A DNA stretch of 64,000 nucleotides from Ephydatia muelleri (lineage: Eukaryota > Porifera > Demospongiae > Spongillida > Spongillidae): contig JABACO010000001.1 in assembly GCA_013339895.1 (NCBI GenBank), forward strand, positions 15,335,486 to 15,399,485. Reading direction: 5' to 3'. Of this stretch, positions 57,501 through 64,000 are shown piece by piece; positions within the stretch are counted from its first letter, which is position 1; every line of letters begins with the position of its first letter. The translations under genes were made by a program, and so were the position numbers. The notes below the pieces were generated by a model. It made no database searches, was not told the origin of the DNA, and saw nothing but the letters and a program-made list of their open reading frames with translations.

Positions 57501-60500
57501 GGTGCTACGTTTGAACGAGGCCACTCATATCACCTAATCACAGACTATGATTTTCAATTGTGGATTATAGTTATCTGGAGCTATAATACATCATTCTAAA
57601 TAGTTTGATCATCGCTTCAAATGTGTGTATAAGATCTGTCTAAAAATTGTAGATACAAATGCACAATGTGCCATACATCATTGCTCACACTCATTTAGTA
57701 TATATTGCATGTAATTAAAACCCTGTATAACTCATAAATAATTACTGGGCATACACATACATGTTTTATGTATGATGTAATTTAGCACAACTCACTGCAG
57801 CCAATTTCATCACTGCCATCTGTGCAACTAGAGACACCATTACATCGCAAGCTTGCAGAGATGCACTGGCCACTTGAGCATCTGAATTGACTTGATGAAC
57901 AATTTGTACTACCTGAAATTGGAATTTTGCAGTGCTACAGAAATACTTGCATGATTTCAGAGTATTATAACAAATCAAAATGTATAGGCATTTGAAGTAA
58001 AGAAGAGTACATAAGTAAAGGCATAGAATCTAATTCAAGATGGTAGCAGCCAATGAATTGCAGGGAAAGTTGGGTTTATGTGGTGGTTGAGTGATCTTTA
58101 CTACTTAAAATGCCAAATCCCTCACCTCGTAAAGCATGTATGTTTAGCAAATACCAATTGCACAATATGAATTAGTTAGTATTTTTTCATTTCTCATAAA
58201 TTGATTTCCTCATTGTCGAAACATTGTGAAACTATTTCCATACGTGGTCTACTGCATGCACAGGTATTTTTGTACATCTGAACCTTAAGCACTAACTTTT
58301 TACAATGCATATATGATTGTTACTCATGCCCAAAAGATACTTTTGTTTGCAGCTGACAGATGCCATCTGCTTTCTGAGATAGTAAAGAACTGAAGGATGA
58401 ATGTTTATCAGACATGAGACTGCTAAACTGCAAAATAGAATCTAGAAGTATTATCAGCCCTCAGCATTGCATTTACGGTAATGTATACCATTCACTGCGC
58501 CACAGCATTTAGTATGCAGAGTTGTGCCGAGTCTGCATATCAACCATATGCAGATGAGTATCATTGAAGTGTTCATATGCAGACGTCTGCATATGAACAC
58601 TTCAATGATACTCATCTGCATATGGTTGATATGCAGACTCGGCACAACTCTGCATACTAAATGCTGTGGCGCAGTGATTACTGCAGATTCAGAAGGCAGT
58701 GCAGACCCATTTTGACAAATGCGTGCTTGATATTACGTCCGTATAGGAAATTTAATGTGAGTACAATGCATGCAACATGGGATACACTGTATGATGAGGG
58801 GGATAGTCTATTTCTGTTACACAAGTTAACTGAGTTCAAGTTGACTGTGAATAATTGCGTTGAATCACTTTTTGATTCTACTAGTCATAGAGCACTTAAA
58901 ATATGTATTCATTTATGAAGTGCCAAATCACATATATAATCACAATTTGATTCAGCGTGTCTCTTTTGAGAATAGAATATATCAATATTAATGCAAAAAT
59001 CATATTGCATGTGATAAGATTAGACAACATAAAGTTATCATGATGTAATTACAATGACCTGCATATCCCCAGAGGGATCTTGAATAATGTAAAGCATTCA
59101 TGCATGTTTTCTTTAATATCACTATTGTTATTAATATTGCTAACAGAAGAAATCTTTTAAAGCATCAGGTGGAGCGTTGCACAACCCGAAAGGCATGCAT
59201 CACTCTGAAGTCTGAATTCAAAAAGTCCTTCTCCTGTTGTGAACGCTGGCTTGAGTCGGTCTTTTTTGTCAATCTCGAGCTGCCAATAACCACTCAATAA
59301 GTCCAAAGTAGAAAACCATCTGGAACCACGCAAAGACTCCAACGAATCATCCACTCAATAGGAAGGGGATAGGCATCCTTACGAGTGATGGCATTCAGCT
59401 TGCGATAATCCATGCAAAATCGCAGTTTTTTTTTCCAACAAGTACTAAAGGTGACGCCCACAGACTAGATGAGGGTTGAATAATGTTGTTTTACTGCAGC
59501 ATGTCTTTAACCAGACCTGGAGCTTGCTCCCTCCTTGCTGGAGGCAAGGTTGCCGAATAGGATGTTCGTTACCTGTGTCAATAGAGTGCTTAATTAGATT
59601 TGTATACCACCCAGCTCAGCACTGGATTAAAAACATCTGCACAGTCATTGTAACAGCAACTGGTGCAGCTTCTCCTCTTCATTTGGGGTAAGGTCACTGG
59701 CACTTCTCTCCACCATTTCCTGAAGCATGATGCTTTTTCGGGTTGACACATCAGGTGCATCTTCCCTGGAGCTGGGAACGGTTTCACCAACAGGAGCTAC
59801 CATCAGGCCTTCAACTGGACCAATTGTGTATCCTTATACTGTATAGGGTAACATCTATTGGTAAAGGGTTGACAATACCTCTGGTGTTGAGGTGACTAAT
59901 GCCCCAGCAATCAGAGATTGGAAGGTTAGCAAGTGAACCCTCTATCAGCCAAGTCCTGTGGTCAGTAGCTGGAGTACATGATGCCATGGTCATGACTTCG
60001 CTAAATGGGGGAATGGATAGTGTCTCCAACAAAGCCACCTCTGTTGGAATCTGCTGAGAGTCATCAGATTACTGATGACGCTCCAAAGAAACAGACACAC
60101 CCCTGAACTGGAGAAGCTTGTTAGGCAAGTCAACAATACAATGATGTGCCTCAAGGAAATCAAGACCAATGATGGACTCAACCTGTAGTAAGTCTGCTAC
60201 CACAAAGTCAGCTTGGAGCACCAGGTCCACAAATCTCAATTGCAGTGTGCACACTCCCAGTACCATTACAGGGCTGCCCCCACACCAACCAACTGTTTTC
60301 CATCCCACGGAGATAACTGCATTTTTACCACCCATTGCACGCCACATCTTACTACTCAAGAGACTAACTGCAGCCCCAGTGTCCACCATAAACTTCCGTT
60401 GAGTTTCCATCACAATGGCTGACACAAAGTGTAAACAAGCAGGACTATTCAATTGAACCATTGTTTATACGCCCTCGCACACCTGGTTCTTAGTGCTGAG

Positions 60501-61657
60501 CTCGAGGGCTGTTAGTTTTTCTGCTGCCTGTGTGCACCACGAGCCGCGACCTCTTGCATAGTGACCCAACTGACCGCACTTAAAACAAGTAGGCTGCCTA
60601 CCTGTATCATTCCCTCGAGTGCGTCCAGGCCGTGAGACCGTCGTCCTACCTGTAGGCTAGGTACCGAACCACATTCCATTGTTTTTCCAGCTTCTCCATT
60701 TTCAAAGACAACGAATGGAGCATTTGCCGCCGGAGAGTTTCCTCTTCGGGGACTGACGCGGACTCGGGACGTGCCAAAAGCGTGACGGCTGCCACCCGTG
60801 TGTCCTTTGCTCCTCGCAAGAGGTATGATTCGGTCTCCATCGTGCAGGTCACAGCATCATATAAAGTCTTAGGCTGTCTCTGACGAACCGCGAAGGCAAC
60901 CTGGGGGTTAGTAAGCTCACTGAGGAAACGCTCAATTGTTAGTATTTCCTTCGCCTTGTACTCAATGTCAGGAAGCGCCTTATCTGCCATGCCAGGACAC
61001 GCAACTCATCCGCGAAGTCGCTCCAGGTCTCCTCCTTTGCGTCTCTTGGCCTGGAACTCGACAAAATACAGCGTAAGCTTACTCGGGTCGAAGCGCTTCT
61101 CCTAAGCTTCCATCGCCGTCTCGTACACAGCCTTCACTTCAGGGGCCAGTCGATTCCACGCAGTCTGAGCCTTTCCAGAAAGTCGGACAGGTAACCAACG
61201 AAGCTTAGCCGCGTCGTGTTTTATTATTATTTATTTTTAATTTTTATTTATTTTACAGTTCAATCACGTAATGATTCCAAAATGACTGTAGGCATTTTTT
61301 CCCCCTGTGAATGTAAACCACTCGCCCCCCTCCCCCCACTCCCCTCCCAATCCCACTCCTCCTCTCTGGCTCAATCCGATTATGGACTTCGTTTTAGAGG
61401 TGCGAGCAGGACTTTGTTCGAACGATTACTCCCAGCTGTACGTATGCGGTGCTTGTTTAGAATGGGCGCTTCTTCTGATAACATCTGTTCAATGCACTAC
61501 GGTCACGAGAGTAAAATGTAATTAACAGAGATGTAAAGCTGAAGCAAGTAATTGGTTGAAGTTACTCATCGTTATCCACACTTATATTATATAATCCTTT
61601 CTCCGAATAGTGGGTTAATTAAAACCATCATTACATAGGCGTAGAGTTTTATTTAGC

Positions 61658-61701
<44 letters not shown>

Positions 61702-63221
61702 CTGGGTACAAATACAGATACCGGTAAGTTGGGTAGGGGGTGGGAAACACTGCAAACTACATGCATTTGTACATATATATTTATTGAAGGTACATGACTA
61801 CGTACGTATACATTTGTATGATAAACATTCATTTCATGCATGGAATTTCAGGAGGATAAACATTGACAGATGAGCATCATTATTTTGTGGCGGCTATGTT
61901 GCATTATGGAAAGAGAAAACATTCATGCGTACAGGAGCTTTTTTGATGAATTCGTCAAGTAATTGGTTTGAGTCTAATTTTATTACTATTTCAGAATGGC
62001 AAGAAGTCACTGCAATGTGATTTAACCGTTCTTGGGTCATTGTTGAGCGAAGGTATGCTTTGAGTCTTGGAACAAATGCTGCATATGAATCCTCTCGTAA
62101 GGGGCATTTGCAACTTGACAGCATTTGTATACAAGCTGAGCAAATCACACAGCATTTGTTCGTGTTGTACTCGATCCAGTTGTACTTCGCTTTCCAACTA
62201 AGCTGAAATTTTCTACCCGAACCACATAGCTCCTCAGATCTAGATTCATTACACTTCTCTGAGGTCATCTTTGAGGTCATCTAACTTACCTCCGAAACTC
62301 AAAGTTCCGCGATCACGTTGCTTTTGTCCACGGGATGATCACAAGCATCTATAAGTACTTCATTCTGCTTACTAGGCTCAGCTGCTGTCGATATTGATTG
62401 CTGACAAATCTTATTTTGCACAAAATAGCGTTGCTGGGCACGTGCATGATTTGCAAGCGGGTCTAACACAATTAAATCATAGCGCATATTTAAAATGAAT
62501 ACGTACGTCGAGGGGGGGGGGGGGCCTGAGCCCCCGCACTCTACGCCCATGCATCATTAGGTGTGCAAGTTGTATTAAGCCATCTATATACTGATTGCAA
62601 AATCATGTTTGTATTCTGATGCAGTTGGTATACATGTACATCAATATCTGTCGTATTAGGCTGGTTTGGGGTATTGCCGTGCATACATGTACATGTAGTG
62701 GACTTATAAAGGGCTTATATTGGCTGTTGCTACTATCTGTGTATAGTATGCTACGGTATATTATAGGCGGTGCAGCTGCAACATGGAGAATTGTATGCTT
62801 GACGTACATATTGAAACCCTCATGTCACACCTAATTGTCATCAACGAGGAGCAACGTATCACAAGTGAGTGTAGCTTTTTGATGTACACACCGCCTGCAT
62901 GCAGCTACCATGCATGCATGGCTATACATGCACGCGTGTGTCAAGTTGTGCCTGCATGATACTGCATGAATTGGAAGTATAGTATGCCATTGAAAAGTTG
63001 AGATATTATAATATCCCTGGCTTGAAGTAGTACTGAGGTCATGTAAAGGATTCAAAATTTCACATTGACCCTCAACATATATGTAGAATAAACAATGGCT
63101 TTGCAAAACTCACTGCAGCCCATTTCATCGCTCCCATCTATGCAACTGGAAATACCGTTACATCGCAAGTTTGATGAGATGCACTGACCATTCGAGCATC
63201 TGAATTGGCTTGATGTGCAAT
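51337..63221 (-). CDS. Gene A: type I transmembrane LDLa/EGF receptor-like protein (5' end missing)
   Basis: Minus-strand gene, N- to C-terminus: LDLa at 63114-63221, 57796-57912 and 56870-56977; seven EGF exons from 55149 down to 52360; a membrane-proximal domain (about 52226-51849); an exon with a stalk and one transmembrane helix (51614-51789); and a terminal exon with a 60-70-residue cytoplasmic tail (51337-51544). LDLa and EGF exons are all phase 1-1; the later junctions are 0-0, 0-2 and 2-end. The layout is that of a cell-surface receptor or adhesion protein: calcium-stabilised EGF rod, shed-able stalk, helix, and a tail with possible phosphotyrosine sites. The first exons lie beyond the right edge. 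Introns contain several transposons. Related to gene B through LDLa modules. Confidence 0.82.
51614..51789 (-). CDS. Gene A exon: stalk and transmembrane helix
   Basis: 176 bases, phase 0-2. A stalk ([19 protein letters not shown]) leads into a 26-28-residue hydrophobic helix ([19 protein letters not shown] then IVCCC). The cysteine cluster at the cytoplasmic face suits palmitoylation, followed by basic residues in the next exon, consistent with type I topology. Confidence 0.88.
51849..51996 (-). CDS. Gene A exon: membrane-proximal domain, second part
   Basis: 148 bases, phase 2-0. Reads [19 protein letters not shown] then [20 protein letters not shown] and VVTQALT. The beta-strand-like pattern next to the membrane resembles a SEA-type or other juxtamembrane domain, but I do not recognise it firmly. 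Confidence 0.75.
52029..52226 (-). CDS. Gene A exon(s): membrane-proximal domain, first part
   Basis: After EGF exon 52360-52482 (phase 1) the frame reads [19 protein letters not shown] and then meets a stop after [23 protein letters not shown] resumes in another frame and joins the next exon correctly. The simplest explanation is a micro-intron of about 56 bases (GTACAG ... CACACAG, roughly 52115-52170) that splits this stretch into two exons. A frameshift mutation is the alternative. The second part ends CNSGRCS. Confidence 0.6.
52360..52482 (-). CDS. Gene A exon: EGF domain (last)
   Basis: 123 bases, phase 1-1. [29 protein letters not shown], then D-V-D-M-K-T-C. Calcium-binding EGF consensus (D-I-N-E-C; N-x-x-G-S-Y). 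Confidence 0.9.
52547..52672 (-). CDS. Gene A exon: EGF domain
   Basis: 126 bases, phase 1-1. [41 protein letters not shown] distinct subtype from the D-I-N-E-C repeats. The dead exon near 55.2 kb belongs to this subtype. Confidence 0.9.
52731..52853 (-). CDS. Gene A exon: EGF domain
   Basis: 123 bases, phase 1-1. [32 protein letters not shown], then R-K-T-C-S. Calcium-binding type. Confidence 0.92.
52854..53390 (-). other. Gene A intron
   Basis: No recognised feature. Confidence 0.5.
53391..53513 (-). CDS. Gene A exon: EGF domain
   Basis: 123 bases, phase 1-1. [38 protein letters not shown]. One of four near-identical copies. Confidence 0.93.
53608..53730 (-). CDS. Gene A exon: EGF domain
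   Basis: 123 bases, phase 1-1. [38 protein letters not shown]. The N-x-T may be glycosylated. Confidence 0.93.
53731..54837 (-). other. Gene A intron
   Basis: Interrupts the array of near-identical EGF exons. The segment 53800-54330 is somewhat GC-richer than its flanks and may be an insertion, but no element is recognisable. Confidence 0.4.
54838..54960 (-). CDS. Gene A exon: EGF domain
   Basis: 123 bases, phase 1-1. [38 protein letters not shown]. Confidence 0.93.
55027..55149 (-). CDS. Gene A exon: EGF domain (first intact)
   Basis: 123 bases, phase 1-1. [38 protein letters not shown]. Only 66 bases of intron separate it from the next EGF exon. Confidence 0.93.
55175..55271 (-). pseudogene. 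Dead EGF exon
   Basis: Minus-strand sequence is similar to the EGF exon 52547-52672 (shared blocks: GGCTGTTCATACACATG versus GGCTGCTCACACACTTG, and AATGGAAGCC-TGTATTGTGC) but contains in-frame stops, and its splice sites are not convincing. A lost EGF module. Confidence 0.6.
55322..55990. mobile_element. Foldback element, medium copy
   Basis: Two arms of roughly 310 bases are inverted copies: outer ends GGATAATGACC, then ATAACTTAT, AACGCTATCG, CTACATCATTTCA-type and TTACGGAGA-AC-TG blocks. Overall about 669 bp with a short centre near 55655. Shares the AACGCTATCGACTTCCTATTT block with the 42.3 and 63.4 kb copies. Confidence 0.8.
55991..56869 (-). other. Gene A intron
   Basis: No recognised exon or repeat. 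Confidence 0.4.
56870..56977 (-). CDS. Gene A exon: LDLa module
   Basis: 108 bases, phase 1-1. [20 protein letters not shown] and [15 protein letters not shown]. Donor GTAAGT. Retains the Asp before Cys 5. Confidence 0.92.
57796..57912 (-). CDS. Gene A exon: LDLa module
   Basis: 117 bases, phase 1-1. G-S-T-N-C start, then [14 protein letters not shown] and [15 protein letters not shown]. Ser replaces the ligand Asp before Cys 5. Confidence 0.9.
58492..58677. repeat. Perfect 186-bp palindrome without spacer
   Basis: 93-base arms meeting at GACGTC (centre between 58584 and 58585). I compared the arms base by base and found no mismatch. The same short open frame appears on both strands as a consequence. 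Noncoding. Confidence 0.95.
59157..61215 (-). mobile_element. Ty3/Gypsy retrotransposon remnant (gag, protease, RT start)
   Basis: Minus strand, 5' to 3'. Gag (about 61215-60646) has an in-frame stop before [17 protein letters not shown] and a later frameshift, with [17 protein letters not shown] and [20 protein letters not shown] visible. A zinc knuckle follows near 60590 ([13 protein letters not shown]) with the last Cys replaced. The retropepsin (60069-60461) has [13 protein letters not shown] and [11 protein letters not shown] degenerate linker leads to the start of the reverse transcriptase ([20 protein letters not shown], then [10 protein letters not shown]), cut off at about 59160. RNase H, integrase and LTRs were not found. 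Dead copy. Confidence 0.85.
60069..60470 (-). pseudogene. Retropepsin-like aspartic protease of the Gypsy remnant
   Basis: Open for about 130 codons. D-T-G-A active-site motif within [12 protein letters not shown], and the second conserved block I-I-G-L-D-F-L about 85 residues later. Would process the element's Gag-Pol polyprotein. Best preserved part of the element. Confidence 0.8.
61660..61701. repeat. Poly-G tract (42 bases)
   Basis: Uninterrupted G run just inside the left end of the hAT element. Length may be unreliable in the assembly. Confidence 0.9.
61894..62280 (-). CDS. hAT-derived zinc-finger/dimerisation fragment
   Basis: 128 codons, open. [18 protein letters not shown] followed by CCVICSAC is the TTF-type N-terminal finger seen in hAT/ZMYM-like proteins. 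[19 protein letters not shown] then LLDEFIKK matches the extreme C-terminal part of hAT transposases. The DDE core between them is missing, so it cannot transpose by itself but could still bind DNA or dimerise if expressed. Confidence 0.65.
   Translation of the reverse strand: MTSKMTSEKCNESRSEELCGSGRKFQLSWKAKYNWIEYNTNKCCVICSACIQMLSSCKCPLREDSYAAFVPRLKAYLRSTMTQERLNHIAVTSCHSEIVIKLDSNQLLDEFIKKAPVRMNVFSFHNAT
63114..63221 (-). CDS. Gene A exon: LDLa module (first seen)
   Basis: 108 bases, phase 1-1. [20 protein letters not shown] and [15 protein letters not shown]. Ser replaces the ligand Asp before Cys 5. Upstream exons lie beyond the window. Confidence 0.9.
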
Positions 63222-63409
63222 CTAAGAATAGATAATACCAATGCATATTGCAAGTACACAGTACAGTACAATTACCTGCATTTACCTAGGAATAAGGTGT
63301 CACTGAAAAGACGTAAAGCATTCATGATTCATTATACGGTATCTGCAGGTTTCTGATTTTTATTTATTCATTTATTTATTCTGATTTGTACTTTTATTTG
63401 TTATAATAT

Positions 63410-64000
63410 GGGTCAGTTTCCGAGAAAATGAAAAGTGGCTATATATATAAAAAGTTATAAACATGCTTCACGTGTGAATCGCTAAAACTCCGTAAAGGAT
63501 TAAGCTATCAACTTCCTATTTCGAACACTTCTTGCCACACCACTTCTCTCTGCAAGCACCGATTTTGGTGCCTTACCTTTGCTCCTTGCCGACGTTACAA
63601 GGCACAGTACCCCGAGGGGTTCAAAATTCAGGTAGCTCCCTGCAGGATTGTCCAAATCACTTCAAAATCGAAATGCACGTAAAGGAGTCCTGTCACTGTT
63701 TTTTTCTGCAGATCGTTGATTTTTACCTTATCCGTTATGGAGATACAGCAATGGAAAGTAAAGTCCACGTTTCCCGCTCGAATCGCGCCTTTCTCAGTCC
63801 CACTCGGAAGAATGGAAGCGGTTCAAGGACTAAGAAAGGCGCGATTCGAGCGGGAAACGTGGACTTACTTTGCATTGCTGTATCTCCATAACGGAAGAGG
63901 TAAAAATCAACGATCTGCAAAAATCAATAGTGACAGGACTCCTTTACGTGCATATCGATTTTGAAGTGATTTGGACATTCCTGCAGGGAGCTACCTGGAT
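63410..64000. mobile_element. Foldback element, long copy (cut by window edge)
   Basis: The left arm runs from GGGTCAGTTTCCGAGAAAAT (63410) to about 63815. The right arm repeats it in reverse (GGCGCGATTCGAGCGGGAAA, TATCTCCATAACGG, GGAGCTACCTG) until the window ends. Same family as the 42.3 and 55.3 kb copies (AACTTCCTATTTCGAACACTTC block). Full length would be about 0.8 kb. Confidence 0.85.

Larger units (their letters stand above)
61634..62551. mobile_element. hAT element, internally deleted, with 8-bp target-site duplication
   Basis: A 918-bp unit flanked by perfect 8-bp direct repeats CATCATTA (61626-61633 and 62552-62559). Terminal inverted repeats are CATAGGCGTAGAGT and CATGGGCGTAGAGT (13 of 14 matching), of the GGCGTAG type common in hAT elements. 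Both ends carry a poly-G tract (42 and 13 bases). The interior encodes, on the minus strand, a TTF/BED-like finger joined to a hAT C-terminal block. An 8-bp duplication is diagnostic for hAT insertion. The intact duplication suggests a relatively recent insertion. Confidence 0.9.
57913..63113 (-). other. Gene A intron filled with mobile elements
   Basis: 5.2 kb holding a 186-bp palindrome, a Gypsy remnant and a hAT element. Other parts (57.95-58.49, 58.7-59.15, 62.56-63.11 kb) show nothing recognisable. Confidence 0.5.

Noticed and set aside
58454..58715. Two near-identical open frames on opposite strands
   Set aside because: Forced by the perfect palindrome; not evidence of a protein.
62595..63106. 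Short frames between the hAT element and the LDLa exon
   Set aside because: No motif; region is intronic for gene A.

Overview
This is eukaryotic, metazoan DNA. Coding sequence is carried by short exons with GT-AG introns, and the recognisable domains are LDL-receptor class A (LDLa), group A SRCR and calcium-binding EGF. There are no bacterial operons, rRNAs or tRNAs that I can see. The domain mix, the many transposon families and the abundance of the palindrome TACATGTA suggest a marine invertebrate, and a sponge is my best guess. That assignment is inference.

Two large minus-strand genes account for most of the coding signal. Gene B (about 41.7 to 6.1 kb, 3' end not found) starts with a signal-peptide exon. 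In order it then encodes LDLa x4, SRCR, LDLa x9, SRCR, LDLa x2, SRCR, SRCR, LDLa: 16 LDLa modules and 4 SRCR domains, about 1,050 residues inside the window. Gene A (63.2 to 51.3 kb, 5' end beyond the right edge) encodes LDLa x3, EGF x7, a membrane-proximal domain, one transmembrane helix and a cytoplasmic tail with tyrosine motifs. Every LDLa and EGF exon I could delimit is symmetrical phase 1-1. Each SRCR domain is a phase 1-0 plus 0-1 exon pair. Modules can therefore be duplicated, lost or skipped without a frameshift. Paralogous introns, a recent triplication (24.1-26.5 kb), dead exons and relic introns show that this has happened repeatedly. Together the genes look like a cluster of extracellular recognition or adhesion proteins.

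Layout: 0-5.5 kb holds transposon debris (reverse transcriptase, integrase, Harbinger-like transposase, SWIM/YqaJ protein, a long-TIR element). 6.1-41.7 kb is gene B, with intronic MITEs, two fragments of a non-LTR retrotransposon and microsatellites. 42.3-51 kb is an intergenic repeat field: a foldback element, a 1-kb-arm inverted repeat around a 1.8 kb spacer, collagen-like exon pieces, an orphan first exon of an acyl-CoA synthetase, minisatellites, and a tail-to-tail pair of non-LTR 3' ends. 51.3-63.2 kb is gene A, whose introns contain foldback elements, a 186-bp perfect palindrome, a decayed Gypsy element and an internally deleted hAT element with an intact 8-bp target-site duplication. 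63.4-64 kb is another foldback element cut by the window edge.

Exon limits were read by eye from splice consensus and reading-frame continuity. No transcript evidence was available.
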